Shown here one piece after another: positions 9,282-16,936 of a stretch of DNA of 29,748 bases. Origin of the DNA: Mycobacterium sp. GTDB taxonomy: Bacteria > Actinomycetota > Actinomycetes > Mycobacteriales > Mycobacteriaceae. The stretch covers positions 1 through 29,748 of the forward strand of contig JAHFVB010000002.1 of NCBI GenBank assembly GCA_023264755.1. Reading direction: 5' to 3'. Both the position numbers and the translations under genes were made by a program. Position 1 is the first letter of the stretch. Every line of letters starts with the position of its first letter. The notes below the pieces were generated by a model. The model was not told the DNA's origin and did no database searches. It was given only the letters and a program-made list of their open reading frames with translations.

Positions 9282-10904
9282 CTGCAGGGCATCTTCGCGG
9301 GCACATTTCTGATCGGTCTCCGCGAAGGTCTCGAGGCGACGCTGATCGTCGGGATCGTCGCGACGTTCCTCAGCCGCAACGGCAAGTCGGTACGCCCGAT
9401 GCTCGTCGGCGTCGGCCTGGCCGTGGCGGCCAGCGTCGTCGTTGGCGTCGGCCTCGACGTGTTGTCGACGTCGCTGCCCCAACGCCAACAGGAGCTGCTC
9501 GAGACCGTCATCGGCGCCATCGCCGTCATCTTCGTGACCACGATGATCCTCTGGATGAACCGGAATGCCTTCGGACTCAAGGGCGAACTGGAACACGACG
9601 CCGGCCAGGCGATCAGAAGCGGCGGCTCGATGGCCCTGGTCACGATGGCGTTCCTGGCCGTGCTCAAGGAAGGCTTCGAGACGGCGGTGTTCCTGCTGGC
9701 CGCCGCGCAGGCCACCCACGGCAGCCGGTTGGCGGCGCTGTGCGGCGGATTGGCCGGACTAGCCGTGGCCATCGGCATCGGCATCGGCATCTACGTCGGC
9801 GGCCTCAAGCTCAACCTGGCTCGGTTCTTCCGGATCACCGGCGTATTCCTCGTCTTCATCGCGGGCGGCCTGGTGGTGGGCGCGCTGCGCACCGCACACG
9901 AGGCCGGCTTGATCGACATCGGCCAGCGGCAGGTACTCGACTTCTCGTCCTGGATACCGTCGAACTCGTTTCTCGGCGCGCTCATCACGGGGATGTTCGG
10001 CATCCCCAGCGATCCGCGGCTCATCGAGGTACTGGGCTGGCTGCTGTATGCGACACCCGTACTGGTGGTCTTCCTGTGGCCGGCGAAGGTGGCCACCACG
10101 CAGCGCGCCCGCCGCAAGCTCCTCGCGGGCACTGCGGCCGCCCTCGCCACGGGCGCGCTCGCGCTGGCGCTGCTGGTGCCCGCCGAAGGGTCAGCGCCAC
10201 CGGGGCCGACCCGCACTGCGGCGCGAGTCGACGGCAGCACCGTGACCGTCACGTTCGCCACGGGCGGCGGCTCACCGCACGTGGTCGTCGCCGCCGACGG
10301 TCGCCAAGCCGCGATTCCGCTGCAGCCAGCGGGTAGCCAATCGATGGACGGCGTCGCAGCCCAGGTGTGGCAGACCCAGGTGCCGACGGATCCGGAGCTC
10401 AGCTCGGCGACGGCCACGCTCAAGCAACTGGCCGAGCTCACCGGCGGGCGACTTCCCGTCGGGCTCGACACGGCCCGAACCCCAGGACCCTTTACCGCCA
10501 CCTGGAGCGCAACTCGTTCTTACAGCGTTGTGGCCCAGGGTGATTCGCTGATCAGCGCGCAGTCCGAAAGCAATCGCGTCGCCGTACTCGGGGGCGGCGG
10601 CATCAAGACGACGAAGACCGTCAGCCTCGGCAGCCTCGGCGACGACTGGGCGACCGGCCCAGCCGACGACGCCGCGGTCGCCATCACGATCGCGCGCACC
10701 ACTCACGACCACGCCGAACGCGCGCTCTGGCGGATATGGCTCCCCACCCTGCTGGCCGCAGCTGCGGCCAGCTCGGCCGTCGCCGCCATGCGGACCGGCC
10801 ACCACTCCCCCACGAGTTCCCCCACGAGTAAAGAAAGGCACGACAGCAACGATGAAGATCGCCATGACGAACCCGCACCCTCGGACGAGGTCGGTGCCGC
10901 GTAG
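9282..10904 (+). CDS. efeU: Iron permease EfeU (FTR1 family) with long C-terminal extension
   Basis: EfeU is the membrane permease of the EfeUOB iron importer. The two FTR1 signatures are visible: REGLE at residues 14-18 and KEGFE at 129-133, each within a hydrophobic segment. About seven helices reach residue 270, where typical EfeU proteins end. Here a further helix (about 277-300), a soluble stretch of about 180 residues and a last helix (near 485-505) follow, ending in a charged tail. The CTG start at 9282 is inferred from the ribosome binding site and from the family's short N-terminus. The first canonical in-frame start, ATG 9399, would remove the first signature. The 3' end overlaps efeO by 53 bases. 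Residues near 163-170 are coded by a short tandem repeat. Confidence 0.88.
   Translation: MQGIFAGTFLIGLREGLEATLIVGIVATFLSRNGKSVRPMLVGVGLAVAASVVVGVGLDVLSTSLPQRQQELLETVIGAIAVIFVTTMILWMNRNAFGLKGELEHDAGQAIRSGGSMALVTMAFLAVLKEGFETAVFLLAAAQATHGSRLAALCGGLAGLAVAIGIGIGIYVGGLKLNLARFFRITGVFLVFIAGGLVVGALRTAHEAGLIDIGQRQVLDFSSWIPSNSFLGALITGMFGIPSDPRLIEVLGWLLYATPVLVVFLWPAKVATTQRARRKLLAGTAAALATGALALALLVPAEGSAPPGPTRTAARVDGSTVTVTFATGGGSPHVVVAADGRQAAIPLQPAGSQSMDGVAAQVWQTQVPTDPELSSATATLKQLAELTGGRLPVGLDTARTPGPFTATWSATRSYSVVAQGDSLISAQSESNRVAVLGGGGIKTTKTVSLGSLGDDWATGPADDAAVAITIARTTHDHAERALWRIWLPTLLAAAAASSAVAAMRTGHHSPTSSPTSKERHDSNDEDRHDEPAPSDEVGAA
9771..9791. repeat. Short tandem repeat, 3.5 copies of ATCGGC, inside efeU
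   Basis: Three full copies of ATCGGC and a partial fourth run from 9771 to 9791 and encode an alternating Ile-Gly stretch within a predicted membrane helix. Loss or gain of one unit would keep the frame. Confidence 0.8.
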
Positions 10905-12126
10905 CTTCCTGCTGGGCGCACCTGCCCTGGCCGCCACTGCCGCGCTGGCGCTGAGCGGTTGCGGTTCGCACACCGACACCGCCACTAGCACCACCACTTC
11001 GGGTGCGGGCGGCGTCACCACTGTCAACGTCACGATGACCAACGACGGAGGCGGCGACGGCAAGGACACCTGCAAGCTGGACACCTCCAGCGTTCCGGCC
11101 GGTCCGGTGACCTTCAAGGTCACCAACACCAACGCGCCCGGTGTGACCGAGCTCGAGCTGATCAAGGATCAGCGCATCGTTGGCGAGAAGGAGAACCTCG
11201 CTCCCGGACTGGATCCGGTGTCCTTCACGGCCACCCTCGACGGCGGGGCGTACAAAATCTACTGCCCGGGCGCAGGTCACGAGTACGTCGACTTCACGGT
11301 GACCGGCCACGCTGCGGCCGCCCCGTCCGGCACCGTGCAGACGATCATGGCCGACGGCACCAAGTCCTATGCCGCATACGTCGTCGATCAGGTCAACCAA
11401 CTCAATGCGGGCGTCAAGGCCCTCGACGCCGCAATCCAAGCGGGAAACATCGAGCAGGCCAAGGTCGAATACGCGAAGGCCCGGCCCTTCTACGAGCGTT
11501 CCGAATCGAACGTGGACGGCTTCGTCCTGCCAGGGTTCGCCGTCGACGACAACGCAGGCAACCTGGACTACCAGATCGACATGCGCGAATCGACCCCGGT
11601 GGACGCGAAGGTGGGGTGGAAGGGCTTCCACGCCATCGAGCGAGAGCTCTACCAGAGCAACGCCATCACCCCCACCACCAAGGCGCTCAGCACCGAATTG
11701 GTCGGCAATGTCGGCAAGCTCGTCGGAATCGTCGGCCCGCTGCAGTACAAGCCCGAAGACCTGGCCAACGGCGCGGCCGACCTGATCGAAGAGGTGCAGA
11801 ACACCAAGATCACCGGTGAGGAAGAAGCCTTCAGCCACCTCGATCTCGTCGACTTTGCCGGCAATGTCGAAGGCGCGCAACAGGCTTACGCCGCTCTGCG
11901 GCCGGGACTGCAGAAGATCGACGCCAATCTGGTGACCCAACTGGATCAGCAGTTCCAGGCCGTGCTGACCGCTCTCGACGGCTACCGCGATGCCGCCGCA
12001 CCTGGCGGTTACAAGTTGTGGACACCGCAACTGCGGGGCACCGATGCGCCGAAGCTGACCGCGGTGATTCAACCGCTGCACGAAAGCCTGTCCACCGTTG
12101 CACAGAAGGTCGTGGCAGCACATTGA
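10852..12126 (+). CDS. efeO: Iron uptake lipoprotein EfeO (cupredoxin plus M75/imelysin domain)
   Basis: EfeO is the extracytoplasmic iron-binding partner of EfeU. The 424-residue protein has a basic N-terminus, a hydrophobic signal and a lipobox LSGC with Cys37, so it should be anchored as a lipoprotein. A cupredoxin-like domain spans roughly residues 50-150. An M75 peptidase-like domain follows, with the family HxxE motif in GFHAIERELY (His260, Glu263). The ATG at 10852 overlaps efeU by 53 bases; a second in-frame ATG at 10864 is possible. The gene ends in a four-base overlap with the proposed efeB start. Confidence 0.95.
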   Translation: MKIAMTNPHPRTRSVPRSFLLGAPALAATAALALSGCGSHTDTATSTTTSGAGGVTTVNVTMTNDGGGDGKDTCKLDTSSVPAGPVTFKVTNTNAPGVTELELIKDQRIVGEKENLAPGLDPVSFTATLDGGAYKIYCPGAGHEYVDFTVTGHAAAAPSGTVQTIMADGTKSYAAYVVDQVNQLNAGVKALDAAIQAGNIEQAKVEYAKARPFYERSESNVDGFVLPGFAVDDNAGNLDYQIDMRESTPVDAKVGWKGFHAIERELYQSNAITPTTKALSTELVGNVGKLVGIVGPLQYKPEDLANGAADLIEEVQNTKITGEEEAFSHLDLVDFAGNVEGAQQAYAALRPGLQKIDANLVTQLDQQFQAVLTALDGYRDAAAPGGYKLWTPQLRGTDAPKLTAVIQPLHESLSTVAQKVVAAH

Positions 12127-13400
12127 GTGCCGAGGATGGCGCGCCGGACACCCCCGGGGTGTCTCGGCGCGACATGCTGGCCGGGGCGCTGTGGGCCGGG
12201 GTCGGCGGGGTCGCGCTCGGCGCGACCGCGGGAGCGGCCGGCGCCTGGGGACTGACCCAGCATCAGCACGCCGGTGACGACCTCGTCGACCTGTCGCAGA
12301 GTTACCCGTTCTACGGTCAGCCTCACCAAGGCGGGGTGGCGACCGAGCCGCAACGCCATTGTGTCTTCATGACCTTCCGCTTCACCGGCGCCGCCGACCG
12401 CCACACGTTGCAGAGCCTGCTGGCCCGCTGGTCGGCGGCGGCCGCCGTATTGCAACGCGGCAAGCCGGTCGGTGCGGTTCAGCCCGACAACGACGTACAA
12501 CCGGCGGATGACACCGGAGAGGTATTCGGGCTGAGCCCCGCCAGCCTCACGGTGACCCTCGGACTGGGACCGGAGGTGTTCGGTGAGCGCTTCGGGCTCG
12601 GCGCCCACCGACCTGCGCTGTTCGGTCCACTGCCCCGACTCAACGGCGACGAGCTGGATCCGAAGCTAACCGGGGGCGACCTCAGCGTGCAGGCGTGCGC
12701 GGACGACCCCCAGGTCTGCTATCACGCGGTGCGCAACCTGGCCCGGCTTGGCCGCAGCGTCGCGTACCCGAGTTGGGCCGTCCTCGGCTTTGGCCGGGCC
12801 TCGGCGGGCCCAGGTCAGCAGACACCGCGAAACCTGTTGGGCTTCAAGGACGGAACTCGAAACATCGCCACCGACGAGGACTACGCGCGCTTCGTATGGA
12901 TCAAGGGTGGCGACCAGCCGTGGCTGGAGGGCGGGACCTACCAGGTGGTGCGCAAGGTGCGCATGCTGATGGAGACGTGGGACACCGACCGCGTCGGCAA
13001 CCAGCAGCGAATCTTCGGTCGGCACAAGGAGAACGGCGCGCCGTTGACCGGAAGTGCCGAGTTCGACACCCCGGACTTCGCGGCGCGCGACGCCGCGGGC
13101 GACTTGGTGATCGACCCCCTGTCGCACGTTGCGCTGGCTGCCCACGAGCACAACGACGGCATCATGATCCGTCGACGTTCCTACAACTACACCGACGGAT
13201 TGGACGACAGCGGCCAGCTCAACGCGGGCCTGTTGTTCATCTCGTACCAGAACGACCCTCGTCACTTCATCGCCATCCAAGATCAGCTCGGCGCCCACGA
13301 CCTGCTCAACGAGTACATCCGGCACGTCGGTTCGGCCATCTTCGTGGTACCCCCGGCTCCCGAGGAAGGCCACTACATCGGCGAGCCGTTGTTCGGCTAG
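12123..13400 (+). CDS. efeB: Dye-decolourising-type heme peroxidase EfeB, Tat-exported
   Basis: EfeB is the secreted heme peroxidase of the EfeUOB system and is thought to oxidise ferrous iron or act on heme for uptake. The 425-residue protein has a Tat signal, SRRDML followed by a long Ala/Gly-rich hydrophobic region. The Dyp motif GFKDGTRN carries Asp243. The proximal heme ligand is probably His335 in LSHVALA, just before IRRRSYNY. The frame is open upstream into efeO, but the TTG at 12123 overlaps the efeO stop as TTGA and leaves a normal Tat N-region; the GTG at 12159 is an alternative. Confidence 0.94.
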   Translation: MSAEDGAPDTPGVSRRDMLAGALWAGVGGVALGATAGAAGAWGLTQHQHAGDDLVDLSQSYPFYGQPHQGGVATEPQRHCVFMTFRFTGAADRHTLQSLLARWSAAAAVLQRGKPVGAVQPDNDVQPADDTGEVFGLSPASLTVTLGLGPEVFGERFGLGAHRPALFGPLPRLNGDELDPKLTGGDLSVQACADDPQVCYHAVRNLARLGRSVAYPSWAVLGFGRASAGPGQQTPRNLLGFKDGTRNIATDEDYARFVWIKGGDQPWLEGGTYQVVRKVRMLMETWDTDRVGNQQRIFGRHKENGAPLTGSAEFDTPDFAARDAAGDLVIDPLSHVALAAHEHNDGIMIRRRSYNYTDGLDDSGQLNAGLLFISYQNDPRHFIAIQDQLGAHDLLNEYIRHVGSAIFVVPPAPEEGHYIGEPLFG

Positions 13401-13419
13401 GCGCCGCAAGGCCATTCGT

Positions 13420-13463
13420 CAATCAACCATCCACAGGCGGCCGGCGCTGTGGATGGTTGATTG
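13420..13463 (+). terminator. Perfect 17-bp inverted repeat after efeB, probable terminator
   Basis: The arms 13420-13436 and 13447-13463 are exact reverse complements, with a 10-base GC-rich loop. The hairpin begins 19 bases after the efeB stop and ends before the next gene, where a terminator of the efe operon is expected. No T-run follows, which is common for mycobacterial hairpin terminators. A palindromic binding site is an alternative. Confidence 0.75.
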
Positions 13464-13487
13464 CTCGCCTCGCCGAGGTCGTCGACC

Positions 13488-13952
13488 ATGCCCTTCATGA
13501 GTCATCGCGAACTGCTTCCGATCCCACCCGTCGAAACCGCCACCGACCCCATTGCCTCCGCCGCGGACCTACGCCAGCGTTGGCGCGCGCTGATGGGCCC
13601 CCTGGGGTTCGACGAACGAGTGCTGCGATTCGGCTTCGTCGGTCCGGACCGCTGCATGATCAAGGTGCTGGGCGACTTTCCGATCAAGTTGACCCCCGAG
13701 CTGCGTCCCGTGCGTCAGCTCGTGGAAACGTTGCGCGCCCTGGTCCACCAGCTGGGTGACGGCACCACCGTGGCGCGGCTGTTGACCCGCCCCGGGGTGG
13801 GACCGGTGTCGGATTCCGACCGACGATGGGCAACGTTGCTCACCCACACCGCAGCCGAATTCGGGGTACCCCTAGAACCCATCTTCCGCGCCCACGACGA
13901 GGCCCTGGTCCAACTCGACTCGGAGCTACAGGGAACAGCTCAGGTCAGGTAG
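13488..13952 (+). CDS. Conserved-type hypothetical protein, 154 residues
   Basis: I do not recognise this family. The ATG at 13488 follows a GAGG at 13475-13478; an in-frame ATG at 13497 is also possible. The protein is soluble-looking, without signal or membrane segment. It has a distinctive central stretch, LRFGFVGPDRCMIKVLGDF, and a C-terminal half of amphipathic helices rich in Arg and Leu. Codon use matches the neighbours. It lies downstream of the efe hairpin, so it is probably transcribed separately, and its 3' end overlaps that of ilvA tail to tail by 13 bases. Whether it is a real gene is likely but not certain. Confidence 0.65.
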   Translation: MPFMSHRELLPIPPVETATDPIASAADLRQRWRALMGPLGFDERVLRFGFVGPDRCMIKVLGDFPIKLTPELRPVRQLVETLRALVHQLGDGTTVARLLTRPGVGPVSDSDRRWATLLTHTAAEFGVPLEPIFRAHDEALVQLDSELQGTAQVR

Positions 13953-15241
13953 CGATACGCCGGCGAACCGGGCTCGAGCGCCTCGACGTGCACCTCGGAA
14001 GTGCGCATGCGCTCCATCAGACCGTCGAGATCCGCCGCCGAACCCAGTTCGATGCCGACGAGCGCCTCGCCCGTCTCGCGGTTGTTCCGCTTGACGTACT
14101 CGAAGAGCGTGACGTCGTCGTTGGGACCGAGCACGCCATCGAGAAATCTGCGCAGCGCGCCGGGCTCCTGCGGAAAGTCGACCAGGAAGTAGTGCTTGAG
14201 CCCCAGATGAACGAGCGAACGTTCGAGCACTTCGTTGTACCGCGACACGTCGTTGTTGCCACCGGAGATCAGGCACACGACGGTCGAGTCCGGGGCGATC
14301 GATCCTTCCGACGCGGCCTCCAGGAGCGCCGCGACGGACAGCGCGCCTGCTGGTTCGGCGATGATGCCCTCGTTCTGATACAGGTCCAGCATCGCCGTGC
14401 AGACCGCGCCTTCGTCGACCGTCGTGATCGAGACCATGTCACCCGCGGCGGCCAGGGCCGCGTACGGCATGTCACCGGCCCGCGCGACCGCGGCTCCGTC
14501 GACGAATTGGTCGACTTCCGCCAGCGTCACGGGCCCGCCGTTGGCGAGCGCGGCCACCATCGCCGCGGCTCCTGCCGGTTCCACCCCGAGCACCGAGGTG
14601 TTGGTCGTCCGCTCCGCGAGGTAGGTGGTGATGCCGCTGATGCATCCGCCACCCCCCACCGGGACGATCACCAGGTCGGGCTCGGCGTCGAGTTGGTCGA
14701 GCAGCTCCACGGCGATGGTGCCCTGGCCTGCCATGGTGCGCACGTCGTCGTACGGCGGCACCAGGGTGGCCCCGGTCCGGGCGACGTCGTCGAGCGCGGC
14801 CGCGGCCGCCACGTCATACGTCCGGCCGCCGACGATCAGCTCGATGAACTCACCGCCGTGATAGCGAATCCGATCCCGCTTCTGCTTCGGCGTCTTGGCC
14901 GGCACGTAGACGCGGCCGTGGATGCCCATCGAGCGGCAGGCCAGCGCAAACCCCTGCGCATGGTTGCCTGCCGACGAACACACCACGCCTGCGGCCGACT
15001 CCTCGGCCGACAACTGCATCATGAGGTTGAAGGCGCCGCGCAGCTTGTACGAACGCACCGCCTGCAGGTCCTCGCGCTTGAGGTAGACGCGCGCTCCGGT
15101 GAGCGCCGAGAGGCGGTCGCTGAAATGCAGGGGACTTGGCGCGACGACCTCGGAAATACGCTGAGCGGCCTCGTCGATGTCCGCAGCCCGAAGCGGGGCG
15201 GCGGAACTCATGCGGGGGCTTTGGCTCAGGTCAGCGGACAC
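13940..15241 (-). CDS. ilvA: Threonine dehydratase (biosynthetic)
   Basis: IlvA deaminates threonine to 2-oxobutanoate, the first step of isoleucine synthesis; it is a cytosolic PLP enzyme. The 433-residue protein has the PLP lysine Lys66 in SYKLRGA, SSAGNHAQG, the phosphate-binding VPVGGGGCISG and SGGNNDVSRY. A single C-terminal ACT-like regulatory region begins near residue 340 (HYFLVDFPQEPGALRRFL). That is the short form, with one regulatory domain rather than the two of E. coli IlvA. The GTG at 15241 gives MSADLSQSP, matching what I recall of the M. tuberculosis protein. The nitroreductase lies 41 bases upstream on the same strand. Confidence 0.97.
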   Translation of the reverse strand: MSADLSQSPRMSSAAPLRAADIDEAAQRISEVVAPSPLHFSDRLSALTGARVYLKREDLQAVRSYKLRGAFNLMMQLSAEESAAGVVCSSAGNHAQGFALACRSMGIHGRVYVPAKTPKQKRDRIRYHGGEFIELIVGGRTYDVAAAAALDDVARTGATLVPPYDDVRTMAGQGTIAVELLDQLDAEPDLVIVPVGGGGCISGITTYLAERTTNTSVLGVEPAGAAAMVAALANGGPVTLAEVDQFVDGAAVARAGDMPYAALAAAGDMVSITTVDEGAVCTAMLDLYQNEGIIAEPAGALSVAALLEAASEGSIAPDSTVVCLISGGNNDVSRYNEVLERSLVHLGLKHYFLVDFPQEPGALRRFLDGVLGPNDDVTLFEYVKRNNRETGEALVGIELGSAADLDGLMERMRTSEVHVEALEPGSPAYRYLT

Positions 15242-15282
15242 CGGTCAATGGTGCCACTGACCTGTCCGTTTGGAAAAACCGA

Positions 15283-15720
15283 TCAGCCGACCGGGGTGAG
15301 CACGAACAGTGGGATCGCTCGGTCGGTCTTGGCCTGATATTCGGCGTAGTTGGGAAAGGCCGCTACGGCGCGCTCCCACCAGAGCGCCTTTTCGGCTCCG
15401 AACACCTCGCGTGCGTCGTAGTCGTTGGTGACGGGACCGTCCTGTAACTCGACGCGCGGATGCGCCACGACGTTGTAGTACCAAACCGGGTTCTTCGGGG
15501 CACCCCCCAGCGACGCGACGACCGCGTACTCCCCTTCGTGCTCCACCCGCATCAGCGGGGTCTTGCGCAGCTTGCCGGTCTTCGCGCCGACGGTGGTGAG
15601 CAGGATCACCGGGTAACCCTGCAGTTCGGTGCCCTGCTGTCCGCCGGAGGTGAGGTACACCTCGGCGTTCTCCCGGACCCAGTCCGACGTGCTCGGTTCG
15701 TATTCTCCGGTGAGTGGCAT
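15283..15720 (-). CDS. F420-type deazaflavin-dependent nitroreductase family protein
   Basis: A 145-residue protein of the Ddn/FDOR split-barrel family, which uses F420 or a related cofactor for hydride transfer. Visible family features are [47 protein letters not shown] near the middle and the C-terminal [18 protein letters not shown]. tuberculosis Rv1558 occupies the same place next to ilvA. A TAGACT -10 box lies exactly seven bases before the ATG, so the mRNA is probably leaderless. The substrate is not predictable. Confidence 0.9.
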   Translation of the reverse strand: MPLTGEYEPSTSDWVRENAEVYLTSGGQQGTELQGYPVILLTTVGAKTGKLRKTPLMRVEHEGEYAVVASLGGAPKNPVWYYNVVAHPRVELQDGPVTNDYDAREVFGAEKALWWERAVAAFPNYAEYQAKTDRAIPLFVLTPVG

Positions 15721-15727
15721 GACGCCG

Positions 15728-15733
15728 AGTCTA
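15728..15733 (-). promoter_or_regulatory. -10 box (TAGACT) for a leaderless nitroreductase transcript
   Basis: On the minus strand TAGACT is followed by seven bases and then the ATG at 15720, the geometry expected when transcription begins at the A of the start codon. No Shine-Dalgarno sequence is present. Confidence 0.65.
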
Positions 15734-15805
15734 GGCCGAGCTGCACCACGTCGAAGTTGTTGGCCTGATCCAGAGTTTTGGCTACCCGAAATATTGGATG
15801 AGGGT

Positions 15806-15811
15806 TATCGT
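15806..15811 (+). promoter_or_regulatory. -10 box (TATCGT) for a leaderless small membrane protein
   Basis: TATCGT is followed by seven bases and the ATG at 15819, again fitting a leaderless start. This supports ATG 15819 over the upstream in-frame ATG at 15798, which would lie before the promoter. Confidence 0.6.
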
Positions 15812-15818
15812 GGTAACC

Positions 15819-16016
15819 ATGACGACGCCCTCCGAGGTACGGATAGCCGGCGTTCCATGGCCGCTGTACAAGCTGGTCTCGCTGGCGGTCGGAGTCCTGG
15901 TGCTGGTGGTCGTCGGGGTGGCCACCGCCAGCGTCGGTTCGGCCGTCGTCGCCGGGTTTGCGGCAGCCACGGTGGTCTGGCTGGCACTGAGCATCTTCCG
16001 GTCGGCCGGGCGCTAA
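15819..16016 (+). CDS. Small two-helix membrane protein, function unknown
   Basis: A 65-residue protein with two hydrophobic segments, PLYKLVSLAVGVLVLVVVG and a second from about residue 40 (VVAGFAAATVVWLALSIF), and a short basic C-terminus. An ATG at 15798 is in frame, but the leaderless promoter points to 15819. It is divergent from the nitroreductase and is followed after 134 bases by a larger membrane protein. I do not recognise the family. Confidence 0.65.
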   Translation: MTTPSEVRIAGVPWPLYKLVSLAVGVLVLVVVGVATASVGSAVVAGFAAATVVWLALSIFRSAGR

Positions 16017-16040
16017 CCCTCGATCAGCCCGCGTAGCGCC
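16009..16040 (+). terminator. Weak hairpin after the small membrane gene
   Basis: GGCGCTA (16009-16015) pairs perfectly with TAGCGCC (16034-16040) across an 18-base loop and overlaps the stop codon. The stem is short and there is no T-run. Nothing else was recognised in the 16017-16150 gap. Confidence 0.25.
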
Positions 16041-16150
16041 GCGCCTCGGGGGCAGCCTCGACCCACACACGGCCAGATGCCGCGACGTTTCCAGGGAACC
16101 CACAGTCGTGTCGTCGTCGATTCCTCCGTGGTGACGCACACACTTGGCTC

Positions 16151-16891
16151 ATGGCCGATACTCCCGACGCCCCGAAACCGGTTCAGGACTTTGCACACCG
16201 GGCCGAGCGCATCACCTCGAGCGCCGAACGGCACGTACCGTCCTGGCTGAAGCCCGGCGACGCGGAGAACCGGCTACCCGCCGTCATCGCCATCATTGCG
16301 GTGATCGTGCTGCAACGCGCGATACCCGTGCAGTACACAGTGGTTCCGCGCTGGCCGTTGATCACGCTCGAACTACTGCTGCTGCTGGTACTGCTCGTCA
16401 CCAATCCGCTGACTCTGGCGCGGCGCACCACCGTCGGCAGATGGGCGGCCCTGGGCCTCACCGCGGCCATCACGCTGGACAACACCGCCTCGGCGGCGGT
16501 GTTGGACTATCGCATCCTCATCGGCGAAGTCAGCAACAACCCCGCCGTGCTCCTGGGCAGCGGCGCCGCCATCTTCATCACGAACGTCATCGCCTTCGGC
16601 ATTTGGTACTGGGAACTGGACCGCGGCGGACCGTTTGCTCGCCGGGCCGGCGAAAAGCCCTACCCCGACTTCCTGTTCCCGCAGATGTCCGACCCCGTCA
16701 ACGCGAAGCCGGACTGGCGGCCGACCTTCGTCGACTACCTGTACGTGAGCTTCACCAACGTCGTCGCGTTCTCCCCGACCGACACCATGCCGCTGTCGCG
16801 TTGGGCCAAGTCGATGATGACCGTGCAGTCCCTGGTGTCGATGTCGACCTTGGCGCTCGTCATCGCGCGTGCGGTCAACGTACTGAAATAG
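16151..16891 (+). CDS. Integral membrane protein with channel-like C-terminus (DUF1345-like)
   Basis: A 246-residue membrane protein. After about 40 soluble residues, hydrophobic segments lie near 44-60, 68-90, 96-118, 132-153 and 220-243. Between the last two, FVDYLYVSFTNVVAF and SPTDTMPLSRWAK resemble the pore loop of two-helix potassium channels (a Y-x-S-F pore helix and a D-x-x-P turn), but the GYG filter is absent. The overall pattern recalls DUF1345 membrane proteins. The ATG at 16151 lacks a good ribosome binding site. It converges on dnaE1 with 27 bases between the stops. Function unknown. Confidence 0.85.
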   Translation: MADTPDAPKPVQDFAHRAERITSSAERHVPSWLKPGDAENRLPAVIAIIAVIVLQRAIPVQYTVVPRWPLITLELLLLLVLLVTNPLTLARRTTVGRWAALGLTAAITLDNTASAAVLDYRILIGEVSNNPAVLLGSGAAIFITNVIAFGIWYWELDRGGPFARRAGEKPYPDFLFPQMSDPVNAKPDWRPTFVDYLYVSFTNVVAFSPTDTMPLSRWAKSMMTVQSLVSMSTLALVIARAVNVLK

Positions 16892-16936
16892 CCCGGATGC
16901 GAGCCTCGGCGCTCGGCGCTAACCGAGGCAGCCGGG
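16892..16936. terminator. Candidate bidirectional terminator between the membrane protein and dnaE1
   Basis: GCCTCGG (16903-16909) pairs with CCGAGGC (16923-16929) around a 13-base loop. CCCGG (16892-16896) pairs with CCGGG (16932-16936) to extend the stem. It spans the gap between the convergent genes and includes the dnaE1 stop codon. No T-run is seen on either side. Confidence 0.5.

Noticed and set aside
9242..10336. Open reading frame of 364 codons starting at the iron box
   Set aside because: It is the wrong frame of efeU and efeU's own frame carries the REGLE signatures; only the possible leaderless ATG is noted as a finding.
13826..15337. Open reading frame of 503 codons antisense to ilvA
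   Set aside because: It mirrors ilvA codons, has shadow composition and no domain, and it would also overlap the hypothetical gene.
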